From contig CM065802.1 of assembly GCA_033398695.1 (NCBI GenBank), forward strand, positions 140,726,096-140,790,095: 64,000 bases of DNA, in the 5' to 3' direction. The position numbers and the translations under genes are program-made. Positions 11,745 through 22,668 of this stretch are shown here, piece after piece. The stretch comes from Orobanche coerulescens. Taxonomy: Eukaryota; Streptophyta; Magnoliopsida; Lamiales; Orobanchaceae. How positions within the stretch are numbered: the first letter of the stretch is position 1; every line of letters starts with the position of its first letter. The notes below the pieces were generated by a model. The model made no database searches. It was not told where the DNA came from and was given only the letters and a program-made list of their open reading frames with translations.

Positions 11745-13011
11745 TGTAGGAAAAATCCCTCACAATATGCCGCAAGTGCACGGTGTCAACAAGTAATAAA
11801 GTGATAAGTAAAGTATCGTTCCCTCGAGGACTGATTTCACTAAATACCAAAATGTAGTCAACTCACAATTTTATTTGAAGAACAATTATTTGGAATTTAT
11901 ACCTAAACTAAGAAATAATAATACTACTAATAATAATAATACTAATAAGGGCGTAGGATTATGATTTTCACCTCAAATAATCAGGAATGATATTTATTCA
12001 ATTCAATTCACTTTTATTCAATTGATTGTAAGCCAGGAATTCCTAAATTATTCTAAAGCCTTTCCCAAGGTCGATAGAAAATACTACGAATTACTAACTC
12101 GATATATCCCTATTCGAATCAGATAATTAATAGCTAAAACAGTTCAAGAATTCCCACAATAACAGGCTTCACAATTCGCATGAGTATATCCCTATCTCAC
12201 GAAAATTATGATTCGTCTCATAAGAACTATGCCTAAATTTCATCTCCCGAATCCATAAAGACATTCAAAACAAATTAATCATGGCGACAATTAAAAAGCA
12301 TTAAGAACAGTAAGAAGAATCCAATTCAATAGAATAACGAGTAAATCGAAATAATAATAAATAATCAAACCGTCATGAAATCAGCTACAATCAAAATCCT
12401 ACTCGAATAAATCTAGGAACTAAGATTCAGAAAAACCGTAGGGATCCGTGGTCTTGTCGTCGCCCACAAATCTCCTCCTTATGTTCTTCGCCCTAGCTCG
12501 AATCCACCTCCAAATTCCTCCTGATCGATCCCCCCCTCTTGTCTTCCAGCCCTTTAACCCTTATTTATAACTCTTATCAGCCTTCAAAACGCGTTCGTGT
12601 AATTAGGTCGAGAACAGGCTCCGAAACGGCGAAGAAACGCGGAAGGCTCAGCCAAAACCGCCTGGTGGGCCGCGGCTCACTTAATCTGTGCCGCGGCCCC
12701 TTAACGCCCAGCGCCCATACCTGGGCGCATTTTTCATCCTGTGCCGCGGCTCACTTGGTGTGTGCCGCGGCACACTGTACAGTGTGCATAGCGTTCGCTG
12801 GTTGTCTTCGTGTGCCGCGGCTCACTTGGCGTGTGCCGCGGCTCATAACCAAAAACTGCTGTTTTTCGCCCGTTTTTCATCGTTTTGGCTTCCGGACTCC
12901 GATTTCCTGTAAAACATATAAGAATAGTGCATTAAAAGCTCATTTATGCTGATTTAGGCTCAAGATGGATATAAAATAATGACATAAAAGCGCATAAAAA
13001 TACACCTAACA
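11745..13011 (-). repeat. LTR of Tat/Athila-like gypsy element 2 (1267 bp)
   Basis: On the minus strand it starts TGTTAGGTGTATTTTTATGC right after the polypurine tract AAGTTTGGGGGTATT and ends GATTTTTCCTACA. The left part, GCAAGTGCACGGTGTC followed by AGTAATAAAGTGATAAG, resembles the LTR piece right of the primer site at 15462. Four to five copies of GTGCCGCGGC(T/A)CA lie at 12668-12845. No gene is seen. Confidence 0.75.
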
Positions 13012-13596
13012 AATACCCCCAAACTTGAGCCTTTGCTTGTCCTCAAGCAAACAATTATCAATTTTAAACAAAATGTATCGTGAATAATCATGCAAGTCCA
13101 TAGTGCTCAACTTAATCAATACTACCCTGAAAATCTCAAAGAATAGTACAAGTATCGTAATAGCGAGTCACATCCAGGACACTGATCCCACTAAGTAACC
13201 AAATTCAGTCTTAATCAATCGTTCATGAAGAAAATCAAGCTCAAAAATCAACAAGCGTGAATTTAACCGACCGTCAATATGAAGGGTTATATTAAACAAG
13301 CTAATTCGCCCAGTCCCACAGTCTAGTGGCAAAATTCAAGAGTTTCATTATCAAAATTACTCTTAGGACAGCATCCCCTTATGTATGATCAATAATATGA
13401 TTCGAGTTACCCACTAGGTTTTCGTGTCTCAGGATATTTCATCGGGATGATCCTAGGGTGGATTTCCATTCTCATGTGTTGAGAAACCGTTTGACGTAAA
13501 AGACACTCATGGGGCACATGGATGCTTCTAGTTACTAAGTTCCCTTCCACAGAGGAGAAACAACTCGAATAGTTATTCCCGCATGTCCGATTCAAG

Positions 13597-13768
13597 GTCG
13601 CTGTTTTACGCGAGAGTAAACAACGGGTCACGCGAATACCCCCGGTTACTAGGCTCCCTATCATCGGAACATGCGAAATTTTTAGACCACTAGTCTAATT
13701 AGGGTCGTCGTTTTACGTGAGAGTAAACAACGGGTCACGTGAATACCCCGGTTACTAGATTTCCCATC
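13597..13768. repeat. Duplicated approximately 60-bp motif
   Basis: The unit GTTTTACGCGAGAGTAAACA, then GGGTCACG, then TACCCCCGGTTACTAG occurs at about 13597-13660 and again at 13707-13768. The same pair is found in element 1 at about 10382-10440 and 10490-10550, so the duplication predates their divergence. Confidence 0.75.
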
Positions 13769-14609
13769 ATAGAACATATAAAATTTCAACTTTTTGGGAG
13801 AAACTGTCCGACTCTAAACTCAATCCAAGTGCCAACAAGACTCATATTACTGGACGACTAGCTACGCGAAAAGTTTAACCAAATGTATAAACGGTGATTT
13901 GAAAACACGTATGTCTCCTTTCTTATCTGCTAAAATTTCTACAAAAACGATAAAATTTCGGACCTAATTGAATACTCAATAGAAGCAGATATCGCTGATT
14001 GCAACTCGACCAAAAGTCAACCGTTTCTTCCAAGAGAAATCAGTATCGTAACATCAGTTTTACACATGGAAGCACGAAAAATTCACGTTTTTTAGCAAAA
14101 ACCATCAACAGCATGCGAGGACAAAAAAAGCAATGATGAAATCACAATTTATAACCAAGAAAAATTAAGAAAATAACGCATGCTTCAATCTATTCCACTA
14201 CACATAAAATCATTAACAATAAAATAAAATAGATAAGGAAAAGAGAATCTTATTCCAAATGTCTTCTTGAAAGCCAGCGCATGTCTGAGTGGAATCGACT
14301 GTCCATACATCCAATAACGCTCAACATCACGAGGGACCCCCAAACTTAGTCTCTAGTCATGAAATAACAATAGACATTAAATCAAGAAAGACTAGAATAT
14401 GAACAATAATAACTCATTGGGGTTAAAAATTTATATTAGAGAGATGAGGGCCAACAAGAATACGCGAATCCAAACGAAATAACAAACAAAGAAAAAATTA
14501 ATAACTAAAAATCAAATAAAACAACTAACTAGAAAGCAAGTAAAAATGATGGGTTGCCTCCCATCAAGCGCTCTATTTTACGTCTTGAGCACGACGTGGC
14601 AAACAGAAT

Positions 14610-15392
14610 TTAACGTGGCTTCTTTCTAGGGAGATTGCCAAATGCCCCCTTCTTGCAATCTATAAGCCTCTTATTCCACAAAGGAGGCTTTGGTTCATGC
14701 CCGGTTGCCGAACATAAAGAGTAAGCATAATTATGCGGGCAACCAAAAAATGATGGAAGAATATAATAATGATAAGGCATGAAAAAATAAGAAGAGTTCG
14801 AATGGGTAAATAATAAAGACTTATCATGAACAACCTCATTAGAACTCAAAGAATCAGCCTCAACCAAATCAAGAGTAATAGGGTCAATCTCTCCCATTAT
14901 GGATTTAGGAAAAATTATGCGTGGCACCGTTAATAAAATTTTAGGCACATAAGTGTTCACCTTATTAGTCGAAGTTTGATGACAATTTAATGAAATTTCT
15001 TGGGAAACATCATCAATGGTAACTTCTTCTACAGGCTCATCACACTTTATGTAATTATCGGGTGCTGGGGGATCGACCCTACAACTTAGCATGTCATTCT
15101 TCTCAACCTCCCCCTCTACTTCACTCCTAAATATATGAGTTGGAAAATAACCATAGTGAATCTCAAGACCACGACGTGCATATTCTAGCTCAAAAAGGGT
15201 ACTATCAGGATTTTTGAGAACGTCTACACATTGTTCAAGCATGGTCTTTTGTTTTGGGGGAGGGGGCTGACTGACCCTATTTGGCAAATTATTAAGAACA
15301 TTGGGATTTATGAAATGCCAAGGGCCATAATACTCAAAGGAAAACATAATGAAGAAAATAAAAATAAAGAAACTAAAAAGAAAAAACTTCAA
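14610..15392 (-). CDS. Uncharacterised 260-residue protein of the gypsy-like element
   Basis: I do not recognise this protein. It is an uninterrupted frame that starts 46 bp downstream of the primer-binding site. Residues 1-25 are strongly hydrophobic and aromatic (MKFFLFSFFIFIFFIMFSF), which could be a signal or membrane segment. Next come a PPPPK stretch, a helical-looking block (MLEQCVDVLKNP, FELEYARRGLEIHYG), an acidic middle, a short aromatic stretch (SSYFFMPYHYYILPSFFG), and a basic C-terminus ending PRKKPR. No zinc knuckle, DSG, YVDD or DDE motif is present. Some Tat (Ogre) elements carry an extra ORF before gag, and this may correspond to it; the position just after the primer site fits, the identity is unproven. 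The frame is open despite the element lacking gag and pol. Confidence 0.5.
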   Translation of the reverse strand: MKFFLFSFFIFIFFIMFSFEYYGPWHFINPNVLNNLPNRVSQPPPPKQKTMLEQCVDVLKNPDSTLFELEYARRGLEIHYGYFPTHIFRSEVEGEVEKNDMLSCRVDPPAPDNYIKCDEPVEEVTIDDVSQEISLNCHQTSTNKVNTYVPKILLTVPRIIFPKSIMGEIDPITLDLVEADSLSSNEVVHDKSLLFTHSNSSYFFMPYHYYILPSFFGCPHNYAYSLCSATGHEPKPPLWNKRLIDCKKGAFGNLPRKKPR

Positions 15393-15437
15393 ATTAAAAT
15401 TAGAGTCGCTTGGTATTGATATTAGCGAAAAAATCAG

Positions 15438-15455
15438 TCCCCGACAACGGCGCCA
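15438..15455 (-). other. Primer-binding site (tRNA-Asp type)
   Basis: On the minus strand it reads TGGCGCCGTTGTCGGGGA, which differs at one base from the TGGCGCCGTTGCCGGGGA primer site commonly seen in plant Tat/Athila elements. It sets the element's orientation (minus) and the LTR edge at 15462. Confidence 0.75.
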
Positions 15456-15461
15456 AAAACT

Positions 15462-15517
15462 TGTTGCGATTTTTCTTTAACGCAAGTGCACGTTATCGTT
15501 TTCAAGTAATAAAGTGA
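15462..15517 (-). repeat. Truncated 5' LTR of gypsy element 2
   Basis: It starts TGTTGCGATTTTTC (the CA end of the LTR on the minus strand) and contains GCAAGTGCACG and AGTAATAAAGTGA as in the LTR at 11745. Similarity stops abruptly at about 15517, where copia accessory-ORF sequence begins. Only about 56 bp remain, so a deletion breakpoint lies here. Confidence 0.65.
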
Positions 15518-16581
15518 GAGCAGGCTGGTCCTCCAGGTGGATAGGCGACCTGGCTGCAGGACTGGGAAATTGTTCTGGTTGCTCCTCTTGGCTGAACTGC
15601 AATCGCCTGGGCCTTTTGGGAGAGGGTTCTGGTGAGGAATGCATGATGGATGGCTCACCAGGGGCTGGTCCCCTTGTTTTGAAACGAACAGCAATGGGCG
15701 TATTGTCTGACTCTGAATCCGACTTGGCTGCAGGTGGGTTGTCGTCTGCAGGCTGGTACGACTCGTCTGATGAAGGGTATTTGTAGGTCCTTGAATCAGA
15801 CAACTCTTTTATCATCTGGGCTGCTCTTCTATTGCTTCCTAGCTTCATCAATGTCTCTTGGATGACCAAGTCTCTTGTTGATGTGGAAGGGGTCAGTATT
15901 TCCCTTCGCCACAACCAGTTTCTTCAGGATCCAACTTAGCTGCGTTCCAAATTCCAACTTGGATCTGAATTTCTTCTCTTCAACAAGCCACTCGGCCTTG
16001 TTGACCTCGCGTACCAACTGCCTAAAAATGTAGTCCGACCAGTCAATCGGCTCGTCCTAGATTAGTGCTCCCAGCACCATGAATTTAGCCGACGACAGTT
16101 GGTCGTAACTCCCGGCCATGCCCATGACAATTTTGTTGGTGATGTCCAACACATACCGATACACCTTTTTAATTTCGCTCCTCTTGGCGGTGAGCTTTAG
16201 CTTCGCCGGCTGGTCGTCCGCCTTAATCTTCAGCCAAGTATCGGCTGTGCTTTGTTTAACTACGCCACGATTCTTCATACCAAAAACTTTTCGGATCGTC
16301 TCCGGCGATATGTCAACTTGTACTCCGCCGACGGTGCTCCTAATTCCTGCTTCAATCACATGGGCTTCGCGGAAAAATACGATAACGTCCTCTTTGTACA
16401 GGTGTTTAGGACTGATATCCAAAAATGGGTAGATCCCATTCAGCTTCATCGAACGGATAAGGTTGAGCACATCGTAGTCTTCCAGATTCGATTCCAAAAG
16501 TCCTTCAAAATCAACGACCAGAGAAAAAATGATCTGGTCCTTGACAGCCTTCATGTTTACGCCTTCAAAGTAAGCTTCCAT
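15517..16581 (-). pseudogene. Accessory ORF downstream of pol, SIRE-type element A
   Basis: The frame begins with MEAYFEGVNMKAVKDQ at 16581, about 560 bp after the pol stop, and runs to a TAG near 16059 (after FMVLGALI), resumes as DEPIDWSDYIFRQLVREV, shifts frame near 15890, and continues with a Ser/Pro/acidic tail to the breakpoint. The middle resembles the accessory ORF of element B (MVAIMTCEKVNWCQIILKRL against FMVLGALI.DEPIDWSDYIF). Additional, sometimes env-like, ORFs after pol are known in SIRE elements; their function is not established. The N-terminal half recalls the 'putative plant transposon protein' domain, at low confidence. Confidence 0.6.
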
Positions 16582-17143
16582 TTCTGCAGTATGGGAGATT
16601 TCTTAGTGTATTTAGAATTCAAAGGAATTTCTGCTCTGTAAATTAGGGTTTTTGAAAGACTGGTAAAGGTAAAGTGAGGGGTTTTTCCGTCCTTAAAAAG
16701 AAAATGAAACGACATTGGAATTAAATAATTATTTATTTTAAATCGGTGGTCCGCCTTTTGAGATTACTTATTAAAATTCAAATTTTAATCGGTGGTCCAG
16801 GTTTTGAGTTTAAAAATGGACGGTTGGATTTTAATTGGTCACAGTGGAGGTCGATTTAACCTGTGATTGCCACGTGTATTTAAAGCATATAGTATTATGC
16901 CACTTGTGAACCAAAAATTAATATGATATTATTATACATATAGCAGATAATAATATAATGTTCAGAAGTCGGTTAAGATTAGAAAACTTAGCTGGTTGAC
17001 CGTTGACTGCTCTGCATCAGGTGAGTTGACTCCTTTGACTTCTCGTCTGTGCTATGATCAGCTAGATTTCTTTGTCTGTCTTTCGTCTTTAGGTAGGTTC
17101 TGATTCCTTTGATCAGCTAAGTCCGTCCATCGTCTGCTCTGCT
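16582..17143 (-). other. Non-coding spacer between pol and the accessory ORF
   Basis: No gene seen. The stretch is AT-rich, with several short direct repeats such as AATCGGTGGTCC at about 16741 and 16787. Confidence 0.5.
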
Positions 17144-20100
17144 TCAGCTGGCTTTTTCTTCTGTACTAGATTCCCAATCTAGTAGACCAAGTTCTCTGCT
17201 CAGCTCCAAAAATCTTTCTTCTGGCAAGGGTTTGGTGAAGATATCATCAATTTGATAGTCTGTGCTGACTCTTTCAACTCTGACTCTCTTGTTAAGCACG
17301 TGATCTCTAATAAAGTAATGCTTAACATCAATGTGCTTGGTCCTTGAATGCAAAACCGGATTGTTGGTTATTGCAATAGCACTGTTGTTGTCACACCAGA
17401 TAGGGACTTCATTGGCAATGATGTTGTAGTCCCTCAGCTGTTGTCTGATCCATAAGATCTGGGCACAACAACTACCTGCAGCTAGGTATTCTGACTCTGT
17501 GGTGGAGATAGAGTTAGAAACCTGCTTCTTGATAAACCAGGATATCAGTCTGGTTCCTAGGAATTGGCACGTTCCACTAGTGCTTTTCCTATTAATTTTG
17601 CATCCTGCGAAATCTGCATCTGAGTATCCTGATATCTCGAAGTTATCGTCCTTTGGATACCATAGTCCAGCATTGACTGTGGACTTAAGGTATTTAATTA
17701 TTCTCTTGGCTGCATCTTGGTGGGACTGCTTTGGCTTGGATTGAAATCGCGCACAAACTCCTACGGCATAAGATATGTCTGGCCTGCTTGCAGTGAGGTA
17801 TAACAATGATCCAATAAGTCCTCTGTAGTGGGTTGAATCCACTGATATGCCTCCCTCATCTGCATCTAGGTGAGTACTTGTGCTCATAGGGATTCTTACT
17901 GGCTTGGCTGATTCCATTCCAAATATTTTGATTAGATCTCTGGTATATTTGGCTTGGTTGATGAAAATTCCATTTTCCATCTGCTTGACTTGTAATCCAA
18001 GAAAGAAGTTAAGCTTTCCCATCATACTCATCTCAAACTCTCCTTGCATGAGGTTTGAGAATTTCTCACACAGCTCTGGGTTGGTTGAGCCAAATATAAT
18101 ATCATCCACATATATCTGAACTATCAATATGTGGCCTTCGTGCTCCACTCTGAATAAGGTCTTGTCCACCTTCCCTTTGCAGAAACCGTTCTTCTCAAGA
18201 AATACAGATATGGTTTCATACCAAGCTCTTGGTGCTTGCTTAAGTCCATATAGAGCTTTCAGTAGCTTGTAGACTATGTCTCCTTTGACAAATCCTGGGG
18301 GTTGCTCCACATAGACTTCTTCTTCTAGGATTCCATTAAGGAATGCACTCTTTACATCCATCTGGTAGACTTCAAAATCCTTGAATGCTGCATATGCGAG
18401 AAATAGTCTGATGGCTTCTAATCTTGCAACAGGTGCATAGGTTTCATCAAAATCTAGTCCTTCACACTGTGCATATCCTTTAGCAACAAGTCTGGCTTTA
18501 TTCCTAACAACAGCTCCATCTTCGTTGCTCTTGTTTTTGTACACCCATTTGGTGCCAATAACCTTCTTGTGATCTGGTCTGTCTGTTAGTATCCAAACAT
18601 TGTTCCTTTCCATCTGTTCCAGCACCTCTTGCATGGCATTGATCCATGAATAATCTTCCAAGGCTTGTTCTGTTGTCTTGGGTTCTATCTGAGACATGAA
18701 GCACGAGAACATTGCCTTTGCTGCGGGTAGAGTAGACTGTCTTGTCTTAACTCCATCAGTCAGCTTCCCAATGATTTGCTGGATTGGATGGTCTTTGAGC
18801 CACTTGGGAATATCTTCTTCTTCAGGGTCTGTTCCCCCTATAGGATTGCTCTGGTGAATTTCCTCTCTGTCTGCATCAGCTTGGATCTGGTCTCCTTGGT
18901 CTGCAACTGGATCAGCTACCGTTTTGTCATCTGCAGGTTGGGATCTGTTCTGGTCTGCAGATGAGTCTTTATCAGCTACAGCTGGGTCTTCATCAGCGGC
19001 AACTAGATCAGATAGGTTTGGTGTTCCTGTCTGATCTGCAGTTGGGACTTCAGCAACTACAGTTGGGTCTTCAGGCTGATCTGCAGTCGAGTCCACCATT
19101 CCTGTGTCATGTACAATGACTTCTTCGAGGGTTGCTGATTTGAGCTTATTCTCAATTAGCTCAACTTGCTTCCTGTACTCAACATTAGATTCATCAAATA
19201 CAACATGGGGTGTTTCCTCCACAACTAAGGTTCTTTTGTTAAAGACTCTATATGCCTTGCTTATTTGTGAGTATCCCATAAAGAAACCATCATCGTTTTT
19301 AGCATCAAAGGCATTTAGTTGTGTTTTACCGTTGTTGTGGATGAAACACTTACAACCAAAAATATGAAAGTAAGCAACAGTAGGAGTTCTGTTATTCCAA
19401 ACCTCATAGGGAGTTTTGCCATGTCTCCCTACTATCATACTCCTGTTCTGAGTATGGCAAGCTGTGTTGACAGCTTCAGCCCAGAACCTCTTGGGTAGGT
19501 CCGCTTCTGCAATCATAGACCTGGCTACTTCCTTCAGGGTTCTGTTTCTTCTTTCAGCAACACCATTCTGCTGGGGGGTCCTGGCTGCAGATAGCTCATG
19601 CTGGATTCCATTCTGATCGGTGTAATCAGTGATCGCCTTGTTGAGAAATTCAACTCCTCTAACTGATCTGATCTTGATGATTGAGAGGGATTTCTCATTC
19701 TGGATCCTTCTCAGCAGCTCAGGTAGCTTGGTCAAGGTTTCACTTTTCTTATACAAGAAGATAATCCAAGTGTACCTTGAATAATCATCCACTACTACTA
19801 GTGCATGTTTTCTGCCACTTAGAGTCCTCAGCTTGATAGGACCAAATAGATCCATATGGAGTAGATCTAAGATCCTTGTTGTGAGAGTTGTAGGCTGGAC
19901 TGGCTTGAATGATGCTCTGGTCTGCTTTCCTTTCTGATAAGCATCACAAAGAGCTTCCTTCTTGAATGTTTCCTCTGGAAGTCCTCTGACCATCTTCTGA
20001 GAGCTAATCTTGTTGATGGCTTTGAAGTTCAGGTGACATAATCTTTTGTGCCACAACCATCCGTTCTCAGCTATTATCTTAGATAGAAAACAGGTGTTGG

Positions 20101-20188
20101 GAGTTCCTGTATTCCAATCTATCATGTAGACATCTCTCCTTCTGAATCCTTGTAGATTCACCTCTCCAGATAGGATATCTATCACCAT
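17144..20188 (-). pseudogene. SIRE-type pol: integrase, reverse transcriptase, RNase H (open 1014 codons, damaged integrase)
   Basis: The long open frame holds GAG-pre-integrase ([10 protein letters not shown], residues 46-55), the integrase core (HMDLFGP, Asp113; [10 protein letters not shown]), RT ([20 protein letters not shown]) and RNase H ([33 protein letters not shown]). It ends with [13 protein letters not shown]. Two key residues are lost: the second catalytic aspartate reads as valine (IRSVRGVEF, residue 176) and the second zinc-binding cysteine of the HHCC finger reads as tyrosine (CDAYQKGK). RT and RNase H look intact. The frame starts inside pol, and the joined protease lies in another frame upstream, so the polyprotein is broken. 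A protein with RT but no integrase could not insert itself. Confidence 0.9.
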
Positions 20189-20244
20189 ACATTTCCAAAT
20201 GGTGAAGACTACTAGATTCTTCTCATCGCAAAACTGGCTTATGC

Positions 20245-20505
20245 TCAGGAGATTATATTTGAGCCCTTTGACAAGTGAACTTTGGATATAATGATGTTTC
20301 CTCGGTGCAGCTCTCCAAAGCCCTTTGTTTGTCCTCTAGAGCTATCTCCAAAGGTTACGTCAGGACCTCTTTCTTTGGTGTATTTAGTCAGCATCTTCTT
20401 GTTCCCGGTCATGTGCCTCGAGCATCCAGAATCTACAAACCATTCTTCACCTCCAAAGTTTGAATTTGTGGAGATGTGGTTGTAGTCCTTCCACCTTTTC
20501 TGCAA
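20245..20505 (-). pseudogene. SIRE-type aspartic protease segment
   Basis: The segment EEWFVDSGCSRHMTGNKKML carries the DSG catalytic motif of copia proteases followed by the usual C-R-H-M-T-G block, then [15 protein letters not shown]. The frame ends at 20245, and the sequence that should connect to pol (LLSISQFCD) is in a different frame, so there is a frameshift near 20240. Confidence 0.8.
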
Positions 20506-22590
20506 TCATATAAGCAGAGATTTAGGTACCCAAATCTGTGTGGGTCCTTTATGGTTAGCTGGTTTCCTGGAGAATTGATTTCTCCTTGGATTGTGAAAGT
20601 TGTTATTATTATAACCCTCATATGGTGTGTAAGGTCTGGGTCTGTATCTTCTGTTAGGATTTTATACTGGATATTCCTCAAAATACTGGTAGTGTCGGCC
20701 ATTTCTAAACCTTGGCTGAGACCATTTATTAAATCTTTGATGTCTCCACACTTGTTCATTTTGGAAATTAGGATAACCTTGAGGTTTCCATCTGCCCCTC
20801 CCATTTTGAAATCTGTTTTTGGGGAGTTGTTGATAATAGTGGGCATGTTGTCTGGGCGGCTGCTTCTACCTTGGCCATTGCCTAGTCGCTTGTCTAGGTG
20901 GCTGTCTTGTGAACCTTGGCTGCAGCCTAGACTTGTGACTTGGTTGTTGCCTGTTTTTAAATATCGGTTTGTATATAGGCTCAGCAGTCGAGACAATTGT
21001 TTCTCCCTTGATGAAAGTGGTTTTAGAACTAGAGTGAGTGTGAGGATCATATCCAAGGCCTGATCTGGAATATAGTGGCCTTTTATTAGTACACAATTCG
21101 TCCAGAGTTAGAGACGCTTTCAGGGAGGTTATTTCCGGTGCCTGAGTTTTACTTACCTGAGTCAGTTTAGTAAATTCGGCCTTCACATGAGCAAGTGCAG
21201 CTGATTTTTCTCTAATTAAAACAGTTAGTCGATTTATCTCAGCTGTAGTGAAGTCAGCCTGGTTTTTCAAGTTAACTGCAGCCTGGTTTTCAAAATCAGT
21301 TTTGACTTTATTTAATTCTAGGCTGAGTTTTTCAAAATCATTTTTCAGCTGCCTATTCTCATCTTACAACTGAGTCTTCTCGGCTGATACAGATAGGTGT
21401 GCAGATTTTAATGTCTCAAAATCTTTAAGTAGATGATTTACGGATTCGTGCAAGTCCATATCTTGTGACATGGCTGAACTATTATTTGAAACAGAGGGTT
21501 TTGAAGTTACCTCTTCATCAGCTAGGTTGGCCATCAGACAGTCATACTCTTCATCATCATCAAAAAAGAATCCGCTGCTTGATTCTACACGCTCTTGATC
21601 TTCTCCGATGAGGGCCTTCCTTCTGTCTTCTTTTCTGCTCACCTCCTTCTTGCTCTCGTCCTTCTTAAGATCAGGACAGTCGATTTGAATGTGTCCTGTC
21701 TTATGACAGTTGTAGCACTCCACCTTCCAGCTTCCGGCTTTCTGGTTCCTTCTGGGATTCTCCTTATAATTCTTTTTATATTTGGAGTAGTTCTTCCGGA
21801 AGTTGCTGAATCTATGCATTATGAATGCCATCTCTTCCTCAAAATATAATGGATTTGGAGGCTTTACATCAGATAAGCTCTTGGCGGGGGACTCGGCTGC
21901 AAAGGCTATTCCCTTCTCTGCAGGCTCGGTTGAGGATGAACTTGGGAGTTCGAACTCATAAGCCTTCAGGTCGGAGAACAGCTCTTGGATCTTTATTTTA
22001 TTAAGATCCTTGGATTCTCTAATGGCCACTTCCTTCATACTCCATTCAGGATTGAGATATCTTAGTACCTTCAGCGCCATTTCCCTGTTGCCGTAAGATT
22101 TACCGAGGGAGTTGATCTCATTGATGATCTCAGTGAACCTTGTGTCCACTTGGTCTATTGATTCTCCATTCTTCATTTTGAAGTTGTCAAACTTTTGAGT
22201 GGCAACTGACAACTTGTTTTCTTTGATCAGCTCCGTTCCCTCACACATTAAGGCTAGTGTGTCCCAGATTTCTTTTGCATTCTTGCAATTCTTGATCTTG
22301 ACCATGGTGGATTTGTCAAGAGTTTGATACAGCACGTCTCTGGCCCGGTTGTCAAGGTTGGCCAGCTTTCTTTCTTCGTGGGTCAGCTCTGTCCTCTTCT
22401 TTGGGATCTTCTCTGGCTTCCCTGCTGCGATCTCCTCGGGAGTGTTGTCCTTCTCGAAGCTGTATGGACCGTCTTCTATGATGCACCACATGTCATCATG
22501 GATTGAAGATAAGTGTGCCTACATCCTTATCTTCCAAAGATCATACTCGTCAACTGAAAACACAGGTAGTTTAGAATGCATGTGTTCCAT
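20506..22590 (-). pseudogene. SIRE-type gag
   Basis: The ATG at 22590 (MEHMHSKLPVFSVDEYDLW) parallels the start of element B's gag. An early TAG follows after WKIRM (expected Glu). The main open part runs 22491-21364: KELTHEERKLANLDN-type sequence, KIKNCKNAKEIWDTLALMC, then the zinc knuckle CYNCHKTGHIQIDC (CX2CX4HX4C, intact) at about 21690-21730, an acidic stretch, and a coiled-coil-like region. A TAA at about 21364-21366 interrupts the coiled-coil (KTQL stop DENRQLKND). The rest is a basic RNA-binding-like tail rich in R, Y, N and Q, with two more stops, joining the protease. Gag would form the particle shell; this copy is broken. Confidence 0.85.
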
Positions 22591-22650
22591 TATATAATGA
22601 GAGTAAAAATATATCTCTGATATAGATCTGGTTCGTGAAATAAATGAACC

Positions 22651-22666
22651 AACCGCTCCGATACCA
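22651..22666 (-). other. Primer-binding site (initiator-Met type), element A
   Basis: Minus strand TGGTATCGGAGCGGTT, one base away from the usual plant TGGTATCAGAGC core. It lies just inside the 5' LTR. Confidence 0.8.
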
Positions 22667-22668
22667 CT

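Larger units (their letters stand above)
13012..15461 (-). mobile_element. Interior of non-autonomous Tat/Athila-like gypsy element 2
   Basis: It is bounded by a polypurine tract/LTR junction on the left (13011) and a tRNA-Asp-type primer-binding site on the right (15438-15455), so the interior is only about 2.45 kb and contains no gag or pol. It carries a single ORF next to the primer site, then (minus strand) the motif GCGCTTGATGGGAGGCAACC at about 14553-14572, which commonly sits near the 3' end of this gypsy group, and a non-coding tail shared with element 1. It must rely on proteins from other elements to move. Confidence 0.65.

Noticed and set aside
15477..15914. 145-codon independent gene
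   Set aside because: It is the shifted C-terminal tail of the accessory ORF of element A and reads on into the gypsy LTR remnant past the breakpoint.
17144..20188. Functional self-mobile SIRE element because pol is long and open
   Set aside because: Integrase lacks its second catalytic aspartate, gag has stops, the protease is in another frame and the 3' LTR is missing.
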